This document shows, piece by piece, positions 33,485 through 42,331 of a stretch of 64,000 nt of DNA. A program made the translations under genes and the position numbers. The notes beneath the pieces were generated by a model that was given only the letters and a program-made list of their open reading frames with translations, made no database searches and was not told the DNA's origin. The stretch's first letter is position 1, and every line of letters begins with the position of its first letter. The DNA is from CAVVDT01 sp963747005 (GTDB lineage: Bacteria; Pseudomonadota; Alphaproteobacteria; Rhizobiales; Aestuariivirgaceae), in NCBI GenBank assembly GCA_963747005.1, contig CAVVDT010000006.1:122096-186095 (forward strand), written 5' to 3'.

Positions 33485-33996
33485 AAATCTGGTTCGCTGA
33501 CGAGGCCCGTATCGGGCAGAAGAACAAGATCACCCGACGCTGGGCTCGGCGCGGCACACGGCCCTCAGCTCCGCATGATCAGCGCACCGCCTCGACCTAT
33601 ATCTTCGGCGCCATCTGCCCCAAGGAGGGAAAGGGAGCAGCCCTGGTGCTGCCGTCCTGCAACACCGAAGCCATGAACCTGCACCTGGCCGAGATTGCCA
33701 CCGAAGTTACCCCCGGCGCCCATGCTGTCGTCATCCTCGACCAGGCCGGCTGGCACCTGTCGAACCGGCTCAGCGTGCCGGCAAACATCACCCTAATGCC
33801 GCTGCCACCCAAGTGCCCGGAATTGAACCCGATCGAGAACGTCTGGCAGTTCATGCGCGACAACTGGCTGTCCAACCGCGTCTTCACCTCCTACGACAAT
33901 CTCCTCGATCACTGCTGCGACGCCTGGAATAGGCTGATCGATCAGCCATGGCGCATCATGTCCATCGGCCTGCGCGATTGGGCGCACCGGTTCTGA
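33439..33996 (+). CDS. IS630-family transposase, C-terminal DDE frame
   Basis: The catalytic half: IEIWFADEARIGQKNKITRR (first Asp), VVILDQAGWHLSNRL (second Asp) and PPKCPELNPIENVWQFM (Glu), the complete DDE triad of IS630/Tc1 transposases, ending RDWAHRF. The frame that joins it to the first part begins at the A-run near 33420; the Met given here is only the first in the frame. If the shift works in vivo, this copy is active; otherwise it is a broken copy. Confidence 0.85.
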   Translation: MAEIAHDKGFKPEQIEIWFADEARIGQKNKITRRWARRGTRPSAPHDQRTASTYIFGAICPKEGKGAALVLPSCNTEAMNLHLAEIATEVTPGAHAVVILDQAGWHLSNRLSVPANITLMPLPPKCPELNPIENVWQFMRDNWLSNRVFTSYDNLLDHCCDAWNRLIDQPWRIMSIGLRDWAHRF

Positions 33997-34022
33997 TCAA
34001 CGAGATTGGGTATAAATCGGGC

Positions 34023-34245
34023 CCGTTATCAGGTTTTCCGGCTGACTGCGGGCGCAGTACATGACATCGCAGATCTGCTCGTGCGATCCTTTGGCAATGT
34101 TGGTCATGACGAAACGGATATCGATGTCGAGGGCCGTTGCCTCGATACGGGCACAGACACGGCGTTCAATCTTCCAGGACCTTGCCGCGAATTGCGTCTC
34201 GGTGACCCACCGCGCGCTAGACTTGCCGCCCGGTGTCGCTCTCAA
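34023..34245 (-). pseudogene. IS1380-family transposase remnant
   Basis: The minus strand encodes about 70 residues, including KSSARWVTETQFAARSWKIE, RRVCARIEATALDIDIRFVM and DVMYCARSQPENLI, which match the middle of IS1380 transposases (RSWxxERRV ... RFVVTN ... YCARGQxENLIK). After ENLI the similarity stops at the IS630 border, and the beginning of the gene is also missing. It is a dead fragment cut by the IS630 insertion. Confidence 0.75.
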
Positions 34246-36341
34246 TCTCGGACAGCCAAATCAACCAGAAACTCCGATCCTGGCTCGGTTCCGGTGACCA
34301 GCAGGTGATCCCGCGCTCGCGTGCAGGCGACATAGAGGAGGTGGCGTTCAGTGTTGTAGACCTCTTCCAGGTCTGCCTCATCGCTCACTTCGTCAATGCG
34401 AGACTGCAGCGGCAGGACCTCATCATCGCAGGCCATGACGGCGACGGCGCGAAACTCCAGACCCTTGGCGAGGTGCATGGTGCCTACGGCAATTTGGCCG
34501 GCGAAGGTCTCCATCTTATCGGTTATGTCGACAGATTGCGCACCGGCTACCTTCATTGCGGCCCTCACCCGCTTGAGCTGATCGGTCGAGCGGACGAACA
34601 CGCCAATTTCCTGCGGCGATAGCCCTTCCGCCAGGCGCTCGCCAATCCAGTCGGAGACAACACGCTGTTCCTCGGCCTCATTGCTGCACACGTGCACCAA
34701 TGGCGGCGGACCGTTGAACACCGAGACCGTGCCACCGCGCTTTTCAATCGTGCCGTCGACATCGGTTATCTCGGACGGCAGGAGGCGGTCGGCCTGGTTC
34801 CTGATCTGGCGCGAAGTGCGGTAGTTGACCTTGAGGGTGTGCGAGCGGCCGCGGACGTCGACGCCCAGGGATTTCCACGAGAACGGCTGCTGGAAGATGC
34901 GCTGGCCCAGGTCACCGGCAAAGAACAGGCTATCGGGACGCTCTCCGCCGAGGGCAGCCAGGAATTTCAGCTCGGCGATGCCGATGTCTTGGGCCTCGTC
35001 GATTACGGCATATTCGAAAGGCTTCTCTTTCCCCGACCGGTAGTGAGCGGCAAGGCGTGCGAAGAGCCCGGACCAGGTGACAAGCTTGCGTCCCGCAAGT
35101 TGGCTCTGGACGTTCTCGAAAATCCCCCACAGGGCTTCCCGCTGCTTGATCCCGAGCCGCGTTCTGCGCCCCAGCCGCTGGACATCGCGGTATTCATCCC
35201 ATGTGGTGATCTGCCAGGCATCAACGACGTCACGCCATTCGGCCATCAGAAACGGCAACGTGAAGGCATGCGGTCCGGCGCGCTCGGCAGCAGCCTCTAT
35301 TGCCGACCTGATGACGCTCGCAGAAGCCATATTCGGTTGCCCAAACAGGCCGGCAAAGAGATCATGGCCAATCCCCTTTATCGGATGGACAGCAATCCGC
35401 CGGCGCAACGGCGTATCCTTGCCGACCAACCGGTCGAGCTTGATGTCCAGAGCATTGGCCAGGGTGCGGGAAAAGGTGGCGAGCAGGATGCGTGCCTGGG
35501 GATGCTTGCGCGCCATAAACGCGGCGCGGTGCAGCGCCACCACCGTCTTGCCGGTACCGGCCGAGCCGGAGATGCGTGCCGGTCCACCGTAATCGCGCTC
35601 GACGAATGCGCGCTGGGTCGGATGGAGAAAGACCGTCCACTTTTCCCACGGATAGTCGAGCGCCAATTCCAGCTCCTCGGCGTTGTCGAGAAGCCGGAAG
35701 CGCCGTTGCGCATCTGGGTGCTTGAAGGGGTCCTCATCCTGGGCCGTGACGGTCGCAGGCTCCGGCTGCTCGCCTACTGCCAGTTTCAGCAGTGCTTCCT
35801 GCGCCTCTTGAGGCAAATTGGCTATAACATCGAGGAGGTTCTCTTCATCTGCCTTGCGCACCTCATCGACCCATTCGGCCGGCACGCCGAAGGCCATCAA
35901 CTCGCCCTTCCGCAGGTTATCGAACAGGTATCGCCTACGCGGAACATCAGGAAGAGCGCTCGCGTTCAAGTTTTCCGTGTCATGGGCCAAACGATAGCTC
36001 ACCGGCGCTTCTTGACGCTCGGGGATAACAACCATTTGCATCGCACCAGTGGTGGGATGGCGCTCGATCCGCCGCCGCTCGGCCCACTTGTAGGCCGGGT
36101 CATGATGATCAGCGTAGCAGAGCAGGATGCTCGATGCGGTCCTGTGCACGATCAGGCGAATGTCGCGGTTGACCCGGACAGACCAGAAATTTGGGTCCTT
36201 GCCGTTGATTTTGTGGCAACTCATCCCTGGTGAAGATGGATTTAGGCGCAAGTCCATCGCTGTTAGCTTGACGGCCTTCTGCTCCTGCGCTGTCAGCTTG
36301 CTCAGGCTGTCGGTAAAGGTATCGGCGATGCCCAAGTCCAT
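34242..36341 (-). CDS. RelE-like domain fused to a UvrD-type superfamily 1 helicase
   Basis: A 699-residue fusion. Residues 1-95 resemble a RelE-type fold (FWSVRVNRDIRLIVHRTASS, then ILLCYADHHDPAYKWAERRR). After a linker, residues about 235-699 are a UvrD/PcrA-like helicase: Q-motif region LHPTQRAFVER, Walker A ISGSAGTGKTVVAL (about 258-271), DEAQD at 448-452, VNYRTSRQIR, TMHLAKGLEFRAVAVMACDD and ERHLLYVACTRARDHLLV. No separate nuclease domain is seen. The start overlaps the stop of the 182-residue gene (TGATG). Such fusions occur in islands; their role, perhaps in phage defence, is not established. Confidence 0.85.
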   Translation of the reverse strand: MDLGIADTFTDSLSKLTAQEQKAVKLTAMDLRLNPSSPGMSCHKINGKDPNFWSVRVNRDIRLIVHRTASSILLCYADHHDPAYKWAERRRIERHPTTGAMQMVVIPERQEAPVSYRLAHDTENLNASALPDVPRRRYLFDNLRKGELMAFGVPAEWVDEVRKADEENLLDVIANLPQEAQEALLKLAVGEQPEPATVTAQDEDPFKHPDAQRRFRLLDNAEELELALDYPWEKWTVFLHPTQRAFVERDYGGPARISGSAGTGKTVVALHRAAFMARKHPQARILLATFSRTLANALDIKLDRLVGKDTPLRRRIAVHPIKGIGHDLFAGLFGQPNMASASVIRSAIEAAAERAGPHAFTLPFLMAEWRDVVDAWQITTWDEYRDVQRLGRRTRLGIKQREALWGIFENVQSQLAGRKLVTWSGLFARLAAHYRSGKEKPFEYAVIDEAQDIGIAELKFLAALGGERPDSLFFAGDLGQRIFQQPFSWKSLGVDVRGRSHTLKVNYRTSRQIRNQADRLLPSEITDVDGTIEKRGGTVSVFNGPPPLVHVCSNEAEEQRVVSDWIGERLAEGLSPQEIGVFVRSTDQLKRVRAAMKVAGAQSVDITDKMETFAGQIAVGTMHLAKGLEFRAVAVMACDDEVLPLQSRIDEVSDEADLEEVYNTERHLLYVACTRARDHLLVTGTEPGSEFLVDLAVRD

Positions 36342-36889
36342 CAGCTTTTACTGTCCTTCGGGTGGGAACGGCCGACGTACATTTCCTTCCCGGTCAATTC
36401 GTTCCGGTAAATATCCAGACCATCTTCGCGCCGAAGAAGGGTCATGCTCTTTTCGAGATGTTCGGAGGGCACGAAGCCATATGTCGCTGACAAACTCTGG
36501 TCAAAGCTCCAGCCGTCCGGGCAAACAAGACGCTGCTGCTCGCTCCCCTTCCGCCTGCAGGCGGCAACTCGCTGCGCTTGATCTCCATCCAGATCGACAT
36601 GCCCGAACTCAATCCACTCACACGGAACCAAAGGCCCGCGCATCTGATCAACGACAACGAGATCACGAGCAACGCCGTCATCAACATATTTCAGCCCATG
36701 CTCTTTCAGCCGTTCAACGAATTGCTCAACGTCACCCGGCACCATGAAACCAACGCGCACAAGCTCATCATCCGCGCACATCGTCTCATTCAGCGGGTCA
36801 TTCCGCAAACGTTCCCAGACTTGCGGAGCGGAGCTAAGCAGGGCGTCAGCTCTAATGACGACGGAGATTGCTTCTACAAGCACAGCCAC
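36341..36889 (-). CDS. 182-residue orphan protein coupled to the RelE-helicase gene
   Basis: An acidic protein beginning MAVLVEAISVVIRADALLSS and containing CADDELVRVGFMVPGDVEQF, VVDQMRGPLVPCEWIEFGHV and LSATYGFVPSEH. I recall similar unannotated proteins in many proteobacteria, but no function. The predicted fold is mixed alpha/beta without a DNA-binding motif. Its TGA overlaps the helicase ATG by one base, so the two are translated together. It may be the partner of the RelE-like domain; this is only context. Confidence 0.65.
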   Translation of the reverse strand: MAVLVEAISVVIRADALLSSAPQVWERLRNDPLNETMCADDELVRVGFMVPGDVEQFVERLKEHGLKYVDDGVARDLVVVDQMRGPLVPCEWIEFGHVDLDGDQAQRVAACRRKGSEQQRLVCPDGWSFDQSLSATYGFVPSEHLEKSMTLLRREDGLDIYRNELTGKEMYVGRSHPKDSKS

Positions 36890-36957
36890 TTTTTAGTCGG
36901 GACCCCAATAGCTCTTCGTGGTGCCACATATTCGGTGAACCTGCGTTCCACTGCTCA

Positions 36958-38175
36958 TCATCGGTTAGGTTTGGCGATGCGGAAGTTCATGGCCTTACTC
37001 GGATTTTTTTGCCTCGCCAAACGCTCCACCACGGCCTTGCGCTTAGCAATTTCCTCAGACGTCAGTGGTTGATGGAGGGCGCTTGCGTCTGCTTGAGACT
37101 GACGCTTCTTTGCGCCATCAGCGCCTCGCCCCTTCGACTGATGTTTGTTGGCTCCATTTGCCCCTCTTGGGGCATTGTTTTTGTCAAAGATGAAGCCGAG
37201 CAGGATCTGGGCTAAATGTGGCGTCCACTGACCGCCAGAGGCAGTTTTGAGTCCTTCATGGTTCAGCCTGAGGGCAACATCACCCGGCTTTCGTGTGCCC
37301 TCTCTTGCCAGCCGCTTCACCACCGGACGAAGCGTCGAGCAAAATTCGGATTGGGCCGAGGCCGACGAACCAAATTGCCTCAAGTCATCATTGGTGGTTT
37401 CGCGCTTTCGCTTTCCACGTGGCTTACCTTTGGGCTTAAATCTATGTCCGCCGTTCCAGACCGTTCGAACCGGCGGCTGTGGTTCTGATGGCCTTGGCAA
37501 TTCGACTTTGGCCAGCGTCAAGTCAACAACAGTGTCTGCGGAAAAATATACCGGAGCAAGCGTTTCTTTGTAGACAAATGAATATCTGTTTCCCTTTTTG
37601 CTGATGAAATCTCCGATTTGGAATATCGGCACGGCTGAAGTGCAGCGGAACTCGATTGATTCGTGATTCGTAAAGTCCAAGAACTCAGCCCGAACGATGT
37701 TCGTATCACCATTCCTGGCCACTGAGGTCACGACGAGCAGGGTCCACGCGTCCGCACGTCTTTGACCCATCAGCTTGTTGTTAAGCCGGCCCGCCGTATT
37801 GGCGGCGGTGATCAATTCGTGAATTTGTCCCCTCGATCTCCTCGTCGGCGAGTCGCTGGACGTGGGTGGGCTATTGCTTGGCAAGCGTGGGTTATCGGTG
37901 CACGGATGTTTAGGCCATGGCGGACCCAGATCATCGAAATAGACCCTGCTGCCAAACGCGTTGGCATAAAAGAACACAGGGGCACGGCATACGGGGCAGC
38001 GAGCATTTGGGTTGAGGAAGCAGCCAGCAATCGAATTTGCAGCGTTTCTCTGTAGGAAGCTCCACGCATCGTGTCGCCGAAGTTTCTGGCGAAGACTCTC
38101 CCGCTCGGATAGCGAACGGCCGTAATTCACGCACCATCCGCAACTACAGTTTGGATAATGGTTGTAGCCCGGCAC
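36958..38175 (-). CDS. Zinc-ribbon protein of unknown function in the restriction cluster
   Basis: 405 residues. N-terminal cysteines CSCGWC (10-15) and a second cluster CPVCRAPVFFYANAFGSRVY ending at a later Cys (KHPC) suggest two zinc sites in the first 90 residues. The middle (about 120-240) is a beta-rich domain (AEFLDFTNHESIEFRCTSAV); then comes a Lys/Arg-rich linker (KPKGKPRGKRKRETT). The C-terminal part has RLNHEGLKTASGGQWTPHLA, which resembles the LNxxGxxTxxGxxW element of recombinases. It lies 52 bases after mod, so it is probably in the same operon. No known family is recognised. Confidence 0.65.
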   Translation of the reverse strand: MPGYNHYPNCSCGWCVNYGRSLSERESLRQKLRRHDAWSFLQRNAANSIAGCFLNPNARCPVCRAPVFFYANAFGSRVYFDDLGPPWPKHPCTDNPRLPSNSPPTSSDSPTRRSRGQIHELITAANTAGRLNNKLMGQRRADAWTLLVVTSVARNGDTNIVRAEFLDFTNHESIEFRCTSAVPIFQIGDFISKKGNRYSFVYKETLAPVYFSADTVVDLTLAKVELPRPSEPQPPVRTVWNGGHRFKPKGKPRGKRKRETTNDDLRQFGSSASAQSEFCSTLRPVVKRLAREGTRKPGDVALRLNHEGLKTASGGQWTPHLAQILLGFIFDKNNAPRGANGANKHQSKGRGADGAKKRQSQADASALHQPLTSEEIAKRKAVVERLARQKNPSKAMNFRIAKPNR

Positions 38176-38227
38176 TCGAGTATACCTTATGCGATGCGCT
38201 GGGGTTCGCCCAGCCTCGATTGTCAGA

Positions 38228-41113
38228 TCATTCCACCCCGAACACTTTCATCACCTCATCCCCGAGGTGATTGATGACCTTCACCGCGATCCGCCCAGAT
38301 TTCGGCTTGGGGAACGGGCGCGAAGTATCGCTGTGGAGGCTCTCCCAGGCTTCCTCGTCGACCTCGGCCTTGAGGGTCGTCTTCAACGCCTTGTAGGGGT
38401 CGTTCGCACCGAGGAAATAAGCGTGGCGGACGAAGAACAATTCCTCGTTGTAGTCGGTGTCGATGAACCAGCAGGCGATGCCGTCGGGGCCGTCGGACTT
38501 GACCTCGCCGGTCGAGGGCTGGAAGACATCGACGCCATTGATCTTCACCTGGATGTTGCCGCCACCCGCCTCCTCGATGTCGATGTCGGGTTCGCCGAAC
38601 ACCACGAAAAGGTTGCCCGAGCCGGTCGACTTCAGCTCGTCGGCCATGTGCAGGTCGGGGTTCATGCGGGCCTTGAGCACAGGGATGCGACCGAGCTTGT
38701 CGAACTCGGCGGAATGGGCATCGAAGTTGAAGGCGCAGGCGATCAGGATGTCGAAGCCGGCATCGGCCGCCTCGCGCGCCGCCGCCACCAGGTCGGGGCG
38801 GGAGACGGTGCCGAACTCGGGGCCAATGAAGATGCCGGCGCGTTTTTCTTTCGCGCTCACGCCAGTCGCCTGCGGCGACGGCTCCGCGGGGGCGGCCTGA
38901 CCGGTCGGCGGGCGGTCGCCCTTGCCGCCCTCGGCGGATACCCCTTCGAGATAGCGCCCCTCGGCGCAGATGAAGTTGCCGGGCCAGCCGGTGATCGAGG
39001 TGAATGAAAAACGGCCTTCCTTGTGGGCCTGCTGGACGCCAGCCACCTTGAGGTTGTCGAGCATGGCCTGGGCGAAGTCGGCATCCTCACTGCTCTGCGC
39101 GGCAGCGGCGCGCTCGCCCTCGGAGGCGGCCAGCGCATCGACCAGTTCGTCGTCCTGATCGACGCTCAGCACCCGGTGGGGCGACAGGCTTTCAACGGTG
39201 AAGGGGCCGGCGACGCGTATCTTGGACGTGTCGGGATAGGGCTTGTCGTAGAGATATTCGAACTCGGCCTTGGCGGCGATGGAGGCATCGATCTCCTTCT
39301 GGCGGGCGATACGGCCTTCCCACCAGTGGCCGTGCATCTTCTTCGCATCCTCGGGCCAAGACTTGTCGGCCTCGCGCGGGATTTCCCATTCCTCCCACGT
39401 CTTCCCCAGCAGGGCATTGAGGCTGTTGCGGATGGGCTCCAGCTTTTCCTGCCATTTCTCCCAGATGACGTCGATCTCGGCGTTATTGGCGATGGACTTG
39501 AGGGTGATGTGTGGTGCTCGTTCATAGACGAAGCCTAGGCGGATGTCGCCATGGGTGGGCTTGTCCGACGGCACCGTGCGGGCGATCTCGGCTTCCTTCT
39601 TCTGTCCTTCCGGCGAGTCGGCGAGGAGGTAATAGGGATAGCGCGCACCCATGATGCGGGCGCGGGCAAGCGCCAGGGCGACGCGTGAAGTATCGATGGT
39701 GATCCACCGCCGGCCCCACAGCTCGGCGACATAGGCGGTGGTCCCGGAGCCGCAGGTTGGATCGAGCACAAGGTCGCCCGGGTCGGTGGTCATGAGGATA
39801 CAACGTTCGACAGTCGTAGACGATGTCTGAACAATGTAAAGCTTGTCCTCAGATCGACTGGTAAAGGCCGTGTCGCGCCATAAGTTGTTTATTGGGCGAA
39901 CAGGGAAGTCATCTAGGAAACGCACAAACCGGACATCGTTGTTTCTCGGTAGTAAGCGATTTGCCCTGCCAGCCCTAGCGAGACTTTGGGGTGGCATACC
40001 CCACCATCGACTTCCAGAGTTGTAGGATTTGCCAGCAAACTGGAAGTCATATTTTCTACCCGGTCCAGGTTTTGTCAGATCGCTAACGCTAAAAGGGCGC
40101 TCTTCAGACGAGATGCCAATCGCGCCATGCTTTTCCTCAGCGGTGAGTGTGCGTCGTCTTAGATCGTCGCTTTGAACGTAAAAATATTCTGATATGGAGT
40201 CGGTTTCTGCCCTTTTGTCGATGAAAAGAGGTCGGAACTTGGCCTGCGCCGCGTCCTTCGCGTATTGGATCACGTAATCTAATATAGTAGGTAAAGAACT
40301 ACCTGATTGCAGACCTGATGTCTTGCTTACTCCGATCATGGCAATTAGGTTCGAGTCCCCGAATACCTCATCCATCAGTGCCCGCACCCGGTGCACATTC
40401 TCGTCGCCAATCTGCACGAAGATCGAGCCCGACTCGCTCAACAGGTCGCGCGCTACGGTGAGGCGGTCACGCAGATAGGTGAGGTAGGAGTGGATGCCGT
40501 CGCGCCAGGTGTCGCGGAAGGCCTTCACCTGTTCCGGCTCGCGAGTGATATGGTCTTTTGACCCGTCCTTCACGTCGCGCGATGTGGTGGACCACTGGAA
40601 GTTGGAGTTGAACCTGATGCCGTAGGGCGGGTCGAGATAGATGCACTGCACCTTGCCCCTCAGGCCCTCGCGCTCGGCGAGCGAGGCCATCGCCTGCAAC
40701 GAGTCGCCGAGGATCATGCGGTTGGTCCAGTTGGCCTGGTGCGCATAGAACTCGGTGATGGCCTCCTTGTCGGCAAGGCCGTTGAAGTCGGCGAAGAGAT
40801 CGGGTGTATCCGGCGTCGCTTCCTTCGCCCGCTCCTTCGATTGCTTCAGGAGATCGTCGATCAGCACCTTGGGGTGGACCTTTTCCTGGATGTAGAGCGG
40901 CGGGGCCTGCACCACGAGGTCGGACCAGTCCTGCTCGTCCTTGCCGCGCCACACCAGTTGCGGATCGAGGTCGCGGTTGCGGCACTCATAGGCAAGCCTG
41001 ACCGGCGACTTCTCCTCCGCCGCCATGACGCTTTCCAGCTCTGCCGTCGGAATATTCCGCCGCTTCGCCCCGACATGACGCAGGGTTTCGACGTCAACAG
41101 GTTTTTTCGCCAT
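38228..41113 (-). CDS. mod: Type III restriction-modification methyltransferase (Mod)
   Basis: A 961-residue adenine-specific DNA methyltransferase. The catalytic motif DPPY is at 161-164 (CIYLDPPYGIRF) and the AdoMet-binding motif DPTCGSGTT at 451-459; this order is the beta class typical of Mod. Between them, residues about 254-431 form the target-recognition region, whose DNA (39820-40350) is visibly less GC-rich than the rest. The C-terminal 400 residues are less conserved. The start MAKKPVDVETLRHVGAKRRN at 41113 is preferred to a Met six codons earlier. The frame is open and all motifs are present, so modification is probably active. Confidence 0.92.
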   Translation of the reverse strand: MAKKPVDVETLRHVGAKRRNIPTAELESVMAAEEKSPVRLAYECRNRDLDPQLVWRGKDEQDWSDLVVQAPPLYIQEKVHPKVLIDDLLKQSKERAKEATPDTPDLFADFNGLADKEAITEFYAHQANWTNRMILGDSLQAMASLAEREGLRGKVQCIYLDPPYGIRFNSNFQWSTTSRDVKDGSKDHITREPEQVKAFRDTWRDGIHSYLTYLRDRLTVARDLLSESGSIFVQIGDENVHRVRALMDEVFGDSNLIAMIGVSKTSGLQSGSSLPTILDYVIQYAKDAAQAKFRPLFIDKRAETDSISEYFYVQSDDLRRRTLTAEEKHGAIGISSEERPFSVSDLTKPGPGRKYDFQFAGKSYNSGSRWWGMPPQSLARAGRANRLLPRNNDVRFVRFLDDFPVRPINNLWRDTAFTSRSEDKLYIVQTSSTTVERCILMTTDPGDLVLDPTCGSGTTAYVAELWGRRWITIDTSRVALALARARIMGARYPYYLLADSPEGQKKEAEIARTVPSDKPTHGDIRLGFVYERAPHITLKSIANNAEIDVIWEKWQEKLEPIRNSLNALLGKTWEEWEIPREADKSWPEDAKKMHGHWWEGRIARQKEIDASIAAKAEFEYLYDKPYPDTSKIRVAGPFTVESLSPHRVLSVDQDDELVDALAASEGERAAAAQSSEDADFAQAMLDNLKVAGVQQAHKEGRFSFTSITGWPGNFICAEGRYLEGVSAEGGKGDRPPTGQAAPAEPSPQATGVSAKEKRAGIFIGPEFGTVSRPDLVAAAREAADAGFDILIACAFNFDAHSAEFDKLGRIPVLKARMNPDLHMADELKSTGSGNLFVVFGEPDIDIEEAGGGNIQVKINGVDVFQPSTGEVKSDGPDGIACWFIDTDYNEELFFVRHAYFLGANDPYKALKTTLKAEVDEEAWESLHSDTSRPFPKPKSGRIAVKVINHLGDEVMKVFGVE

Positions 41114-41127
41114 TCGTCCAACCCCAC

Positions 41128-42309
41128 TCACTCTGCCGCACTTACCAGGAGACCGCTATCTTCGGCGATATTGTCTGGCAGTTCTTCTTCGTCTGCCGGG
41201 CTGTCTGTGCGCACAACTTCGTGCCCGGTTGCCTTGGTTATGAGTACCAACAGGCGCTGTTCACGATCCTTCATGAAGTCTCCGAATTTGTCAGCGCGCA
41301 GCAGCTCTGGATCGATGCAATGAGTCTGGAGGTACCGTTTTCGGTTCGCTACCGCCCGCGATCCAGGCTGGCACTTCGGCGATATCTCTGGCGAAACGCA
41401 ATTCAATGGCAGAGCCGTAAAGTTCACCGAAGATACCGCACCAATACCACCGCGCAAGTTTGCGCTTGTTCTCCGCGTGTTCCCATTGGTCGCCGATCTC
41501 AGCGAGGATCGCGGCAAGCGGCACAATCTGCGACTGATAGGGCAGATCGATTGCGCGATAGATGAACTGCTGTCGCAGGAACTTTGCGGCGGTCGTGAAG
41601 CCTTGCTCGATACGATCCTTGTTTGCCTTGTAGGCATCGAGGGGCAAATCGAGCAACGATTGCCGCGTGGCACGCACCGCAGGAAGGTCACTCTCCTTGA
41701 CACCTGCCGCAACCGCCTCCTGACGCACCTGCTTCGTGTGCAGGAGGGAGATAGCCTGGAGGAAGTCTGTACTCGCGATTTTCTCGAGGACTCCATGCTT
41801 TTGACCTGCCATGTGGCCAAAGGTTTGCATCCGCGCGTGTTGGCCTGTTGCGTTCGCTGAGCCAAACCAGTCGTCGCGGAGTCTGTAGCCTTTAGCGGCA
41901 TACATGGCCGTTACAAGCTCAAATGCATCAAGCGGCTTTCCGCCGGTATTGACCTTCTCGAAAACAAGACACACCGCTTCATGAGACGTGTCGTGCACGT
42001 CTGGTACAGCGATGTCATACGCTGTTGTCCGTCGAGCAGGAGTTGGTCCGGAGCCTGTGTTGACGCCTCGGGCGATGCGCCCTGAACTGGCCTGCGTGCA
42101 AATGTTTCCGCGGCTCCAGCCTTCATTTCGAGCGTCATCAATGCCCCAACGGGGAAGGCTTCTGAAATCGAAGAGATAAGGCTCTTGATCCGCTCTTCAT
42201 CCCAAACCCAACTGCGTTGGAAATCTGGCAACTGGATTTTTCCATTACCGCAGTTCTTGAGTAGCTCCTCCAAGAAGACGGGATTGGTCGTGAATGCCGT
42301 CTGCGCCAT
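41128..42309 (-). pseudogene. DUF262/GmrSD-type nuclease gene, broken
   Basis: The three parts of a DUF262 protein lie in order but in different frames. Part 1 (42309 to about 42000) has IQLPDFQRSWVWDEERIKSL and QLLLDGQQRMTSLYQT. Part 2 (about 42000 to 41345) has EAVCLVFEKVNTGGKPLDAF and VPAWIAGGSEPKTV. Part 3 (about 41340 to 41128) has YLQTHCIDPELLRADKFGDF. Compared with the family, the stretch between LYQT and EAVCL, and the RLLTLRTRNSAAYKG to HNH (DIHHIF) region between PKTV and YLQTH, are missing. Both joins are out of frame. Without the HNH region it cannot be a working nuclease. Confidence 0.85.
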
Positions 42310-42331
42310 CTGCCTGTCGTCCCCTTTTGCC

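Larger units (their letters stand above)
32843..34022 (+). mobile_element. IS630-family insertion sequence
   Basis: A transposase in two overlapping frames (32939-33996) with short non-coding ends. The right end breaks an IS1380 transposase remnant in mid-gene. Possible ends are GGCCTAATACC at about 32843 on the left and, on the minus strand, GGGCCCGATTTATACC at about 34022 on the right. They match only partly, so the borders are approximate. IS630 elements insert at TA. Confidence 0.75.
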
